From assembly GCA_903920455.1 (NCBI GenBank), contig CAIXLY010000007.1, positions 87,190-151,189 on the forward strand: a stretch of 64,000 bases of DNA. Reading direction: 5' to 3'. The notes under the pieces are model-generated. The model ran no database searches. It saw only the letters and a program-made list of their open reading frames with translations, and was not told the origin of the DNA. The DNA comes from an uncultured bacterium (GTDB taxonomy: Bacteria; Bacteroidota; Bacteroidia; Chitinophagales; Chitinophagaceae). The position numbers and the translations under genes were made by a program. Below are positions 16,901-24,862 of this stretch, piece after piece (position 1 is the stretch's first letter; each line of letters opens with the position of its first letter).

Positions 16901-18714
16901 AAAAAAGAGCAAGCTATTTTTTTGAATCGAACAATCCAAACTACCAAATTGATGTAAATGGAAAGCTGGATTTAAATGAAACAAAAGAGGGTGCAATAGA
17001 AACCGATATCAATATTGACAACCTAAAGCTTGGGGTACTTAAGCCTTATCTTGGGGTCGTATTCAGCAACCTAGAGGGCTTTGGCAATGGAAAATTAAAA
17101 ATTAGTGGTAGCCTCAAGGAGCCAGATCTTATTGGATCAGTAAAAGTAACTGAGTCAAAAGTTACGATCGCCTATACCCAATGTACCTATCAGTTGCAAG
17201 ACCCCGTCATTGAATTCAAGCCAGATATGATTTCATTCGGCGAAATTCAGCTGAAGGATATCTATGGAAATTCGGCTGTGTTCAAGGGAGATCTTGAGCA
17301 TCATTTCTTCAGAAGATTTGGTTATAATCTTAGTGCGAGTTCAAAAAAATTACTGGTACTCAATACCACCAAAGCAAACAATGAACTTTTCTATGGCAAA
17401 GCCATAGCAAGATTTAATTTCAACATGATCGGCCCAGAACAATTGATGAGAATGTATGTAAGTGGGTTGCCAGTAGATAGTTCAACAATTAACATCAATA
17501 CCAGCACCAGCAGCAAGCAGTCTGCAGAAGTGGACTATATCCTATGGAAGTCTTATGGTGTTGAGATGAAAAAAGAATCGTTTGAAAACTCATCAAATCT
17601 AGTCATTGACCTTGACCTTACAGCTACCCCACTACTTAAGATGAATGTAATATTGGATGAATTAACTGGAGACATCATCTCAGGGGTAGGAAACGGTAAC
17701 TTGAAAATTCATACCGGCACAAAAGAAAACCTATCGATGATAGGTAGGTACAATATTGAGAGCGGTAATTATAATTTTAACTTCCAAGACATCTTTAAAA
17801 AACCATTTAAATTAGAAGGTGGGGGTAGTAGCTACATCAGCTGGACAGGAGATCCACTTGATGCAGACATTAATGTAAATGCAACATACTTAGCAGAGAA
17901 AGTAAGAATGAGTACGTTATTTACCGATGCAAGCAACTCTTCTGTATCAGGTGTCAGCTCGGATGTATTGCGTGAAATCAGTGATGTTGAAGTGAGGTGC
18001 AACCTTACTGGAACACTGAGCAAATTGAATCCAAATTTCCAAATTGTCATCCCACAAAATAGTGCTGCAAGAACCAACAGCACCATTGACAGCAGGCTAA
18101 AAAATATCAACCGAGATCAGCTGGAAGTGAGTAAACAGGCCACCTACCTGATTGTATTCAAAAGTTTTGCACCACAGTCTGCCATCGTTGCCAATGACCT
18201 GAATAGCCAATTGATCAATACCACCATTTCAGGGGTAATCAACGGAATATTGTCAAGCAGTGTTCAAAACTTCTTCTCTAAAGTATTGGGGTCTAGTGTA
18301 GATGTAAATTTCAATTATTCAAGAAACCTCACCAGCATTACTGGTAGTACTGGAACCACAGGAACTAGCCAAAATAATTTTAGGGAAAATGTAAGCTTGC
18401 AGTTTATCAAGTCGATTATGGATGATAAATTGATCATCACATTTGGAAGCGACTTTAACTTTGCGACAGCAAGCAACAACTCTATCGCTACCAGTGGACA
18501 AACATTCTTATTCCTGCCCGATGTGAATGTACAGTACAAAATTACTCCCGATGGGAAGTTTAGAACCTCCTTCTTTTATCGAAGCAGTTTTGACTTGCTG
18601 TCTACATCAGGAAAACGAAATAGAACCGGAGGAAATATTTCCTTTAGAACAGAATTTGATAAAATGTTTGGAACAAGAAAACGTCAGACTGAAGTTGTTC
18701 AAAAAGAAAAATAA
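13978..18714 (+). CDS. TamB-like (DUF490/AsmA superfamily) envelope protein
   Basis: A giant protein of about 1,578 residues. An N-terminal membrane anchor (IINIAGYILGGIIILLLSIWLLI) is followed by AsmA/TamB-like repeats of beta strands across the whole length, with recurring phrases such as DILLRDQGKDTLLYAGVLKVKI near the N-terminus. The C-terminal TamB domain lies around residues 1230-1578 (IESGNYNFNFQDIFKKPF and SYISWTGDPLDADINVNATY). By family it spans the periplasm and helps outer-membrane protein insertion or lipid transport. The first ATG/GTG/TTG in frame is TTG 14011, inside the anchor; reading from CTG at 13978 gives the conventional basic start (M)KRIINIAGY. I infer 13978, on homology-style reasoning only. 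No TamA/BAM gene is adjacent. Confidence 0.85.
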   Translation: MKRIINIAGYILGGIIILLLSIWLLIQSTFIQTRLVHYATSQLSKTLKSEVKIGSVDFSPFNRFYINDILLRDQGKDTLLYAGVLKVKITELFFLKKDITLHYLGLTDAVINTKRIDSIWNYQFILDALGTGQSKKQELKLDIKDLELQNIRYRTIDQWRGEDQSIIVGDLSLSAEDIDLGKKIVSINNIKLDGVLFDINQYTGNRPDSLRPKRNKVTPGELQWNKNQWQISSKSITLKNSRFSSNVKTERAPFPYFDGLHLNFSDINGEINDVKFVNDTISGDIQLSTKERSGFEVTSLQAKMRMSPVIMAFDQLKIITPYSRIGNSFSMGYTSFNDDMKDFVTNVFLKGDLKNSNVDIRDIAFFAPALKNKKISLVLNGKVNGTVSALKAENIKLDYGNNTSIKGDLSITGLPNINKTTYSFKTTSMVSSIGDIKKIIPTLEKSIGLNLSPLGTIGFKGNVTYLGNDIKINGKLNTALGSASSNLTIKNSGSKLQRLIATGNIEGIHAGKLLAISTLGKVSGKYAIRGKGQRDVEFNATLNAVEFNAYDYAGVNIKGNFTNRNIKSLVNIDDRNLNASILAQVDLSGKTPRTSIDTRIVSSDLKALKFTSMPLQFSGSSKINVDGSTLDNMIGSAEFDQLYVGREKQTYQFDKILVKAENVGPYRSFSVQGNDIDARIRGHFDFAELSATFNQYFSKYYPLYFKKTAPPKRDQDLSFSFELKNATSILKILDNGMSGMNYSNIEGSIDTRNNLFSINATIPKLIYKKVAVFDFSFDADGDSDSLKMFSKASSVVFNDSLFFPNNEIHIRSAKDVSLIDIKTISDQSLYGANLSATINNLKDGINIHFNRSSLVFNDKTWNIEKDGDVIISKSLFDAKNFMITNGNQAISIITLPPEANRKQTIILSLDKVNLGDILPFVIKQPRIQGITTGDITLEDPFKNLKMYLNAQTDKTRFEEDSIGITTLNAFWDSKEKRASYFFESNNPNYQIDVNGKLDLNETKEGAIETDINIDNLKLGVLKPYLGVVFSNLEGFGNGKLKISGSLKEPDLIGSVKVTESKVTIAYTQCTYQLQDPVIEFKPDMISFGEIQLKDIYGNSAVFKGDLEHHFFRRFGYNLSASSKKLLVLNTTKANNELFYGKAIARFNFNMIGPEQLMRMYVSGLPVDSSTININTSTSSKQSAEVDYILWKSYGVEMKKESFENSSNLVIDLDLTATPLLKMNVILDELTGDIISGVGNGNLKIHTGTKENLSMIGRYNIESGNYNFNFQDIFKKPFKLEGGGSSYISWTGDPLDADINVNATYLAEKVRMSTLFTDASNSSVSGVSSDVLREISDVEVRCNLTGTLSKLNPNFQIVIPQNSAARTNSTIDSRLKNINRDQLEVSKQATYLIVFKSFAPQSAIVANDLNSQLINTTISGVINGILSSSVQNFFSKVLGSSVDVNFNYSRNLTSITGSTGTTGTSQNNFRENVSLQFIKSIMDDKLIITFGSDFNFATASNNSIATSGQTFLFLPDVNVQYKITPDGKFRTSFFYRSSFDLLSTSGKRNRTGGNISFRTEFDKMFGTRKRQTEVVQKEK

Positions 18715-18720
18715 AATAAC

Positions 18721-18798
18721 CAGACAGTCAGCCCCTATCTTAGTTTTGGGGAATTAGTTGCATGTAAAAACGTTGACTCCTCTTTAAATCACTGTCTG
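18721..18798. repeat. Inverted repeat in a convergent intergenic region
   Basis: CAGACAGT at 18721-18728 is matched by ACTGTCTG at 18791-18798, and inside lies CCCC/GGGG around TATCTTAGTTTT. The pair sits between the convergent TamB-like and ribBA genes and may contribute to transcription termination on both strands. Confidence 0.35.
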
Positions 18799-18808
18799 AA
18801 TTCTTGCA

Positions 18809-20008
18809 CTAAATCTCATGTCCCATTTTATCCCTCTTGGTATTGAGATACTGTTCATTGTGGGGATTGGAGGATATTTTGATGGGAACTGATTCTATGA
18901 TTTCTAATCCATAGCCTTTTAATCCGGCTCTCTTTTTGGGATTGTTGCTAATCAGCCTAATGTGTGAAATGCCGAGGAATCTGAGGATTTGAGCTCCTAC
19001 GCCATAGTCTCGCTGATCCGGCTGAAAACCAAGGTGAACGTTAGCTTCTACTGTATCCATTCCTTGTTCTTGCAACTGATAGGCTTTGAGTTTATTCAAC
19101 AATCCAATTCCTCTGCCCTCTTGATTCATGTACAAGATCACCCCCTTCCCCTCTTTCTCTACCATCTCCATGGCTGCATGAAGTTGATCGCCACAATCGC
19201 AACGCAAAGAACCTAGAATATCGCCAGTAAAACAGGATGAGTGAACGCGAACGAGCACTGGCTCATCCTTTGACCAAGTTCCTTTTACAAGCGCCATATG
19301 TTCAGGGCTAAGCGGATTATTGCGCTCTCTAAAAATCATGAGTTTGAAATCACCATACTTGGTTGGCATGTTGGCCGTGACCGGTTGTTCAATCAACGAA
19401 TCCATTTGAAGCCTATATTCAATGAGGTCCTTTATTGAAATCAATTTCATATCCCACTGCTTGGCCATCTCAAGCAGTTGGGGGAGCCTAGCCATTGAAC
19501 CATCATCATTCATAATCTCTACAAGCACCCCTGCAGGCTCCATTCCGGCCAACCTAGACAAGTCAACTACTGCTTCCGTATGGCCAGATCTTCTCAATAC
19601 ACCACCTTTTTTAGCACGAAGTGGAAATATATGTCCGGGTCTACCCAAATCAGTTGGTTGTGTATTTGGATCAATCAGTGCCTGAACAGTTTTAGCCCGA
19701 TCTTGCGCAGAGATACCAGAAGTGCATCCATGTCCAAGAAGATCGACAGAGACGGTAAAGGCAGTCTCGTGCAATGCAGTATTGTTATTGACCATCTGGT
19801 CTAGGCCAAGTTCATCACAACGTTGTTCCTCGAGAGCTGCACAAATAAGTCCACGACCAAACTTGCTCATGAAGTTGATCACCTCAGGCGTTACATTTCT
19901 GGCTGCGGTAATGATATCACCCTCATTTTCCCTATCCTCGTCATCTACCACAATGACCATTTTCCCAAGCTTTAGGTCGGCAATAGCACTTTCAATCGAG
20001 TCCAACAT
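18809..20008 (-). CDS. ribBA: Bifunctional 3,4-dihydroxy-2-butanone-4-phosphate synthase / GTP cyclohydrolase II
   Basis: A 399-residue enzyme catalysing the two entry reactions of riboflavin synthesis: ribulose-5-phosphate to the four-carbon unit, and GTP to the pyrimidine precursor. The N-terminal RibB half shows [24 protein letters not shown] and [14 protein letters not shown]. The C-terminal RibA half shows the zinc cysteines in [18 protein letters not shown], the GTP-binding [18 protein letters not shown] and the catalytic [11 protein letters not shown]. Both halves look intact. A TAnnTTTG box lies 17 bases upstream of the start. No other rib gene is adjacent; truB lies upstream on the same strand. 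Confidence 0.97.
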   Translation of the reverse strand: MLDSIESAIADLKLGKMVIVVDDEDRENEGDIITAARNVTPEVINFMSKFGRGLICAALEEQRCDELGLDQMVNNNTALHETAFTVSVDLLGHGCTSGISAQDRAKTVQALIDPNTQPTDLGRPGHIFPLRAKKGGVLRRSGHTEAVVDLSRLAGMEPAGVLVEIMNDDGSMARLPQLLEMAKQWDMKLISIKDLIEYRLQMDSLIEQPVTANMPTKYGDFKLMIFRERNNPLSPEHMALVKGTWSKDEPVLVRVHSSCFTGDILGSLRCDCGDQLHAAMEMVEKEGKGVILYMNQEGRGIGLLNKLKAYQLQEQGMDTVEANVHLGFQPDQRDYGVGAQILRFLGISHIRLISNNPKKRAGLKGYGLEIIESVPIKISSNPHNEQYLNTKRDKMGHEI

Positions 20009-20024
20009 GCGTGTAGATTTTAAG

Positions 20025-20032
20025 CAAAATTA
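20025..20032 (-). promoter_or_regulatory. -7 box TAATTTTG of ribBA
   Basis: On the minus strand the sequence reads TAATTTTG, an exact TAnnTTTG match, about 17 bases before the ribBA ATG and inside the short gap after truB. It gives ribBA its own likely promoter. No FMN riboswitch consensus is visible in the 48-base gap. Confidence 0.45.
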
Positions 20033-20056
20033 TAAAAAGATTAAAGGCTTTAGGAA

Positions 20057-20761
20057 TCAATTTCCAGCAAGCTTTTTCATTTCAGACACTTGGGCAGAGA
20101 GCGAGTCGATCGATTCAGCCTTTGAAGCTTCAAACTCTCCTATTCTTGTTCTTCTCAAGGAAGACAAATAACCACCACAGCCCAGTTCATTGCCGAAGTC
20201 AAATGCCAGACTGCGAATATAGGTGCCCGTTGAACAGACTACCCGAAAATGAACCACTGGAAGCTCGATTGCGGTGATTTCAAATTCCTTGATGGTGATG
20301 GGGCGTGGCTCCATCTTTACTTCTTCTCCCCTTCTTGCAAGCACATATGCTGCGGTGCCTTGTTTTTTGATTGCAGAATAAATTGGCGGCACCTGCATGA
20401 TCAGTCCAACGAACTTGCCAGTAGCGGCATGTATGGCTGAATCTGAGAGGTTTTCCAATGTAGCTTGGAAAACTGGCTCACTTTCTAAGTCATAGGTTGG
20501 CGTGGTATGTCCAAGGGTAAAACTGCCTGTATATTCCTTCTCAGCAGCCATGTATTCGTTGATCTTCTTGGTGAATTTTCCGGTACAAACAATGAGTAAT
20601 CCGGTTGCCAATGGGTCCAGTGTTCCAGCATGGCCAACCTTGCTGATCCTTGTCAATCCCCTGACTTTCTTCACCACATCAAAGGATGTCCAGTTCAAGG
20701 GTTTATCAAGGAGAATAACTCGTCCTTCTTCAAATTCAATATTCCACTGGTTTGTACTCAA
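20057..20761 (-). CDS. truB: tRNA pseudouridine-55 synthase
   Basis: A 234-residue TruB that isomerises U55 in the T loop of tRNAs. Motif I is in VILLDKPLNWTSFDVVKKV, and the catalytic Asp49 lies in VGHAGTLDPLATGLL. Later family segments are YTGSFTLGHTTPTYDLE, the PPIYSAIKKQGTAAYVLARRGE substrate loop, and STGTYIRSLAFDFG. Length fits the short Bacteroidota form lacking a separate PUA domain. The start is TTG at 20761: an in-frame stop lies four codons upstream and no internal Met precedes motif I. A perfect -7 box lies at 20776-20783. Confidence 0.95.
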   Translation of the reverse strand: MSTNQWNIEFEEGRVILLDKPLNWTSFDVVKKVRGLTRISKVGHAGTLDPLATGLLIVCTGKFTKKINEYMAAEKEYTGSFTLGHTTPTYDLESEPVFQATLENLSDSAIHAATGKFVGLIMQVPPIYSAIKKQGTAAYVLARRGEEVKMEPRPITIKEFEITAIELPVVHFRVVCSTGTYIRSLAFDFGNELGCGGYLSSLRRTRIGEFEASKAESIDSLSAQVSEMKKLAGN

Positions 20762-20775
20762 AATATAGATTTAGA

Positions 20776-20783
20776 CAAAGTTA
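20776..20783 (-). promoter_or_regulatory. -7 box TAACTTTG of truB
   Basis: On the minus strand TAACTTTG matches TAnnTTTG exactly and ends 14 bases before the TTG start codon, supporting that start. Confidence 0.45.
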
Positions 20784-20917
20784 CCACTGCCGGATTGAAT
20801 TACCTTGCAAACGAGTAAAAGCGTACATATTTACAAATGCTGCATAAACGGGTATATTGAGGGTAGGTTTTTTGTAAATCGACTTGAACATCAAAATAAA
20901 ATGATGAAATTTGACTC

Positions 20918-21763
20918 ATGAAAATTCTAGATATCGCATCAATATTTAGTGCTGCTTTGTTGTTAAGCGCATGCGGAGAACAGCCACAAAATGAGGGTTC
21001 CCTTGAATATGCTGAAGGCCAGGCTATTACCGCACCAGTACCCATTGGGTATTCAATATTAAATGCCTATCCCCACGATACCACCGCATTTACTCAGGGA
21101 TTAGAGTTTTATGAAGGAAAATTAATAGAAAGTACAGGGCTTACCGGCAGTTCAACCCTTCGTGTGGTAGACCCAACAACAGGAAAAGTAATCAAGAAGA
21201 TAAGCAACCAGAAAGATATTTTCGCCGAGGGCGTTACGGTGCTAAGAGACACGGTATATCAGCTGAGCTGGCAGAATCATCTGGTGTTTATGTATAGGGC
21301 AAAGGACTTTTTCCCGCTCGGCAGTATCCCTTGGAGTGGAGAAGGTTGGGGTATTTCCCATGATGGCACTTCATTAATCATCAGCGATGGTACTGACAAG
21401 TTATATTTTGTTGAGCCTGGTTCGCTCAAACTCAAGCGCGTTTTAAGCGTGCAAGACCAGTATGGTCCGGTTAACAACCTGAATGAATTGGAGGTCATTG
21501 AAGGGTATATTTACGCCAATCGCTGGCAGTATGACTATATCTTAAAAATTGACCCCAAGAGCGGTTTTGTTGTAGGGATGATGAATATGAAAGATTTTCT
21601 TCAGAAAAACAGCAGATCAAATCTAACCTACCTTAAGAAAATTGGATCAATTGCTGTAGAGTCGGGTGCTGTACTGAACGGCATAGCCTATGATTCAGTC
21701 AAGAAAACAATCCTCATTACCGGCAAGCTCTGGCCCGAGGTATTTGAGATAAAAATGAATTAA
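20918..21763 (+). CDS. Glutaminyl-peptide cyclotransferase-like lipoprotein
   Basis: A 281-residue protein of the plant/bacterial glutamine cyclotransferase family, a five-bladed propeller that forms N-terminal pyroglutamate from glutaminyl peptides. The signal peptide ends in the lipobox LLLSACG, so it should be membrane-anchored and extracytoplasmic. Family markers are AYPHDTTAFTQGLEFYEGKL, STGLTGSSTLRVVD, NELEVIEGYIYANRW, and LNGIAYDSVKKTILITGKLWPEVFEI at the C-terminus. It lies alone, divergent from truB, and is followed by nagB after about 80 bases without clear linkage. Confidence 0.9.
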   Translation: MKILDIASIFSAALLLSACGEQPQNEGSLEYAEGQAITAPVPIGYSILNAYPHDTTAFTQGLEFYEGKLIESTGLTGSSTLRVVDPTTGKVIKKISNQKDIFAEGVTVLRDTVYQLSWQNHLVFMYRAKDFFPLGSIPWSGEGWGISHDGTSLIISDGTDKLYFVEPGSLKLKRVLSVQDQYGPVNNLNELEVIEGYIYANRWQYDYILKIDPKSGFVVGMMNMKDFLQKNSRSNLTYLKKIGSIAVESGAVLNGIAYDSVKKTILITGKLWPEVFEIKMN

Positions 21764-21845
21764 TCCAAGACTGGGTGGTATAAGTTGTAAGTTAAACTGC
21801 CAATCAGTAAATTGCATATCAAATCACTTACAACAACCTACTGAA

Positions 21846-23747
21846 ATGATAGACTCATTTGAAAAGAATCCAATTTCAATCCACGAAAACAACAAGGCTG
21901 CAGCAAAAGCAGTAGCAGCAGAGATCGCTGCGTTGATTAGGGAAAAAGCAAAAAAAGATCAACCCTGCATATTGGGATTGGCTACAGGATCTACTCCCAA
22001 AACCCTGTATGCTGAGCTGGTCAGGTTGCATCGTGAGGAGAAGCTCAGCTTCAAGAATGTGATCACATTCAACCTTGACGAATACTATCCCATGCAGCCC
22101 GATGCAAAGCAGAGTTACCACAACTTCATGCACACGCATCTTTTTGGGCATATTGATATTGATCCCAAAAACATTCACATCCCCGATGGCACGATAGACA
22201 AGTCAAAGATCCATGCCTATGGCGTTGAATTTGACAAGCAGATTGAGCTAGCTGGGGGAATTGACTTGCAGGTGTTGGGGATTGGATTGAATGGGCATAT
22301 TGGTTTTAACGAACCAGGTGCGAGCAGAAATTCAATTACGAGGTTGGCTGCGCTTGATAACGGAACAAGGCTTGCCAATGCTTATGAATTTGATAATATC
22401 TCACAGGTTCCCCGCCTTTCGATCACCATGGGAATCAGCACCATACTCAAGGCCAAGAGAATCGTCATGATGGCTTTTGGAGCCAGCAAAGCAGCTATTG
22501 TTCACATCGCCGTTGAAGGTCAAATTACTGATAAGGTTCCTGCTTCATTTTTACAGGAGCATACCAACTGTACCTACTTTTTGGATGAGGCATCAGCACA
22601 GGAGTTGACAAGGATTACATCGCCATGGTTAACAGGTGAGATAGAGTGGACTGAAAAAATGATTCGCAAGGCAGTATGCACGATGGCTGCTGAAGAAAAG
22701 AAACCCCTGTTGATGCTCACCCGAGACGACTATTATCATGCAGGATTGGCAGATCTTTTAGAGAAACACGGTACAGTATCAGATATCAATTTGAAAGTAT
22801 TTAATGGACTTCGCGACACCATCACTGGGTGGCCTGGCGGAAAACCAAATGAAGATGTTCCTAGACATCCTGAAAGAAGAAATCCCGCTTCAAAGCGTGT
22901 GATCATCTTCTCCCCTCACCCTGATGATGATATCATTTCTATGGGAGGAACTTTTAACCGTCTGGTTCAGCAAGGGCATGATGTGCATGTAGGCTATCAA
23001 ACCTCAGGCAATATTGCAGTGAGCGATGAATTTGTGATGAGGCAGATCGATTTTACTGTAGAATTTGACAACGCGTTTAACATTGACAAGAGCCGTTCGG
23101 CCAAGATTTGGGAAGATGCACTAACATTTATCAAGGGTAAGACCCCACATCAAAAAGATACCCAGGAAATTAGGGACATCAAAGGTATGATTAGAAGAAC
23201 TGAGGCCAGGGCAACCTGCCGTTATGTTGGCGTAAAAGACCAGAACATACACTTCATGAATCTTCCTTTTTATGAGACTGGATTGATTCAAAAAAATCCT
23301 CCGACTGAAGCTGATATACAAATACACATCGATCTGATCAAGAAGATCAAGCCACATCAAATATTTGCTGCAGGTGATTTTGCTGATCCCCACGGAACCC
23401 ATAAAGTATGCTTTGATGTAATGCTTGCTGCACTGCAACGACTTAAGGCCGCCAACGATGAATCTGTGAAAGAGTGCAGACTATGGTTGTACAGAGGTGC
23501 TTGGGCTGAGTGGGAAATGTGGAATATTGACATGGCTATTCCGATGAGTCCGGATCAGGTATTACAAAAGCGCAACGGCATCTTCATCCATCAATCACAA
23601 AAAGATGGTGTAGTGTTTCAGGGTGCTGATAGTCGGGAGTTCTGGCAAAGAGCAGAAGACCGTAATGCAGGAACAGCGGATTTGTTTGATCAACTCGGAC
23701 TCCCTCAATATGCAGCCTTGGAAGCATTTATGCGGTTTGAATATTAA
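21846..23747 (+). CDS. nagB: Glucosamine-6-phosphate deaminase fused to a PIG-L domain
   Basis: A 633-residue two-domain protein. Residues about 30-265 form a NagB domain: LGLATGSTPKTLYAELVRLH, VITFNLDEYYPM (catalytic Asp region), LGIGLNGHIGFNEPG and RIVMMAFGASKA. This half converts GlcN-6-P to fructose-6-P and ammonia. After a linker, residues about 350-633 form a PIG-L/LmbE domain with SPHPDDD and an AAGDFADPHGTHK metal-binding segment, the signature of zinc N-deacetylases. No signal peptide is seen, so it is cytoplasmic. The fusion is known in Bacteroidota from family knowledge. The PIG-L half might deacetylate GlcNAc-6-P before deamination, which is inference. No nagA lies nearby. Confidence 0.93.
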   Translation: MIDSFEKNPISIHENNKAAAKAVAAEIAALIREKAKKDQPCILGLATGSTPKTLYAELVRLHREEKLSFKNVITFNLDEYYPMQPDAKQSYHNFMHTHLFGHIDIDPKNIHIPDGTIDKSKIHAYGVEFDKQIELAGGIDLQVLGIGLNGHIGFNEPGASRNSITRLAALDNGTRLANAYEFDNISQVPRLSITMGISTILKAKRIVMMAFGASKAAIVHIAVEGQITDKVPASFLQEHTNCTYFLDEASAQELTRITSPWLTGEIEWTEKMIRKAVCTMAAEEKKPLLMLTRDDYYHAGLADLLEKHGTVSDINLKVFNGLRDTITGWPGGKPNEDVPRHPERRNPASKRVIIFSPHPDDDIISMGGTFNRLVQQGHDVHVGYQTSGNIAVSDEFVMRQIDFTVEFDNAFNIDKSRSAKIWEDALTFIKGKTPHQKDTQEIRDIKGMIRRTEARATCRYVGVKDQNIHFMNLPFYETGLIQKNPPTEADIQIHIDLIKKIKPHQIFAAGDFADPHGTHKVCFDVMLAALQRLKAANDESVKECRLWLYRGAWAEWEMWNIDMAIPMSPDQVLQKRNGIFIHQSQKDGVVFQGADSREFWQRAEDRNAGTADLFDQLGLPQYAALEAFMRFEY

Positions 23748-23780
23748 ACTTTCTGCAGACCAGCTCCTTTTTATGTGAAC

Positions 23781-23818
23781 TGCTTAACACCCTGTTTAAG
23801 CATCTGTACCTAATTTTG
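23781..23818 (+). promoter_or_regulatory. Desaturase promoter with an adjoining palindrome
   Basis: TAATTTTG at 23811-23818 is an exact -7 match. The inverted repeat TGCTTAA (23781-23787) and TTAAGCA (23796-23802), spaced by eight bases, covers the region where the -33 element would lie. It may be an operator, or a terminator hairpin for nagB without a T run. Confidence 0.4.
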
Positions 23819-23843
23819 ATTTCTAAACAACTGATTAGCGGCT

Positions 23844-24590
23844 ATGGGATTAATTTTGGCATTTTTTTTCATTCATTGGTTTTTCTCTTTGTTCTTTCAT
23901 ACTTTTTTTCTGCATCGTTATGCATCGCACAAGATGTATTTAACCAACAAGACTTGGGAGAAAGTTTTCTACTTCTTGACATGGATGTTTCAGGGTTCAT
24001 CTTATCTGGTGCCGCGTGCATATGCTGTAATGCATAGGATGCACCATGCCTATAGCGATACCGAAAAGGACCCTCACTCGCCCCACTTCTTCAAGGATGT
24101 GTGGAAGATGATGATGCACACCAGGGACACTTACAATGCATTTGTCACGAATCAGAATGTGCCAGACAAGCAGTTTACCAGAGACTATCTTCCAGTTTGG
24201 AGCAAGATGGACAAGATTGGTGACCACATGATTACCAGATTGCTTTGGATTGCCTTCTATATATTATTTTATGTCTACTTCTCTCCAGCATGGTACTGGT
24301 TTCTTCTACTGCCTGTTCACTTTTTAATGGGTCCGGTTCAGGGTGCTGTAGTCAATTGGTGCGGTCACAAGTATGGGTATTCGAACTTCAACAATGGAGA
24401 TCATTCACGCAATTCAGAACGCTGGGGAATTTTCCTATTGGGCGAGTTATTTCAGAATAACCACCACCATTACCCTACCAGGGCAAAGTTTGCTGTGAAA
24501 AAGTTTGAGTGGGATCCGACCTTCTTTATCATGAGAATTATGAATAAACTGAGGATCATCAAGTTACAATCTGAGCCAGTGAAGGTTTAA
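23844..24590 (+). CDS. Fatty-acid (acyl-CoA/acyl-lipid) desaturase
   Basis: A 248-residue membrane di-iron desaturase. The three histidine clusters are HRYASH (24-29), HRMHH (64-68) and NNHHHYP near residues 203-209, and hydrophobic helices at the N-terminus and around residues 130-160 fit the family topology. By family it introduces a cis double bond into saturated acyl chains, adjusting membrane fluidity. It is shorter than eukaryotic stearoyl-CoA desaturases and lacks a fused cytochrome b5. It is monocistronic with its own promoter. Whether it acts on CoA, ACP or phospholipid substrates cannot be told. Confidence 0.9.
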   Translation: MGLILAFFFIHWFFSLFFHTFFLHRYASHKMYLTNKTWEKVFYFLTWMFQGSSYLVPRAYAVMHRMHHAYSDTEKDPHSPHFFKDVWKMMMHTRDTYNAFVTNQNVPDKQFTRDYLPVWSKMDKIGDHMITRLLWIAFYILFYVYFSPAWYWFLLLPVHFLMGPVQGAVVNWCGHKYGYSNFNNGDHSRNSERWGIFLLGELFQNNHHHYPTRAKFAVKKFEWDPTFFIMRIMNKLRIIKLQSEPVKV

Positions 24591-24604
24591 TTTCAGAAAA
24601 CACG

Positions 24605-24612
24605 TATATTTG
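24605..24612 (+). promoter_or_regulatory. -7 box TATATTTG of tRNA-Arg
   Basis: An exact TAnnTTTG match ending 11 bases before the mature tRNA 5' end. Confidence 0.5.
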
Positions 24613-24623
24613 CATCCCAAAAT

Positions 24624-24697
24624 GGCCCCGTAGCTCAATTGAATAGAGCATTTGACTACGGATCAAAAGGTTTCAGGTTTGAATCCTGACGGGGTCA
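24624..24697 (+). tRNA. tRNA-Arg (anticodon ACG)
   Basis: A 74-base cloverleaf. GGCCCCG pairs with CGGGGTC (one G-U), with discriminator A. The anticodon arm TTTGA-CTACGGA-TCAAA exposes ACG, to be deaminated to ICG by TadA. The T arm contains GGTTTGAATCC. CCA is not encoded. Confidence 0.97.
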
Positions 24698-24711
24698 CGA
24701 AAGACAAGCAT

Positions 24712-24750
24712 AACCCATTGTAAATGAATAATTTGCGATGGGTTTGTTGT
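24712..24750 (+). terminator. Terminator after tRNA-Arg
   Basis: AACCCATTGTAAAT (24712-24725) pairs along all 14 positions, including two G-U pairs, with ATTTGCGATGGGTT (24731-24744). The loop is GAATA, and the T-rich tail TGTTGTTTTT follows. Confidence 0.7.
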
Positions 24751-24862
24751 TTTTGGATAAACGTTGGTGAAAAAATTGCTTCATTTGTTTATACAAATCG
24801 CACTTATCAGTTGAACTCAGCGTTTTACATTATTCAAAATCCCCCAATATGACTATTAGCAT

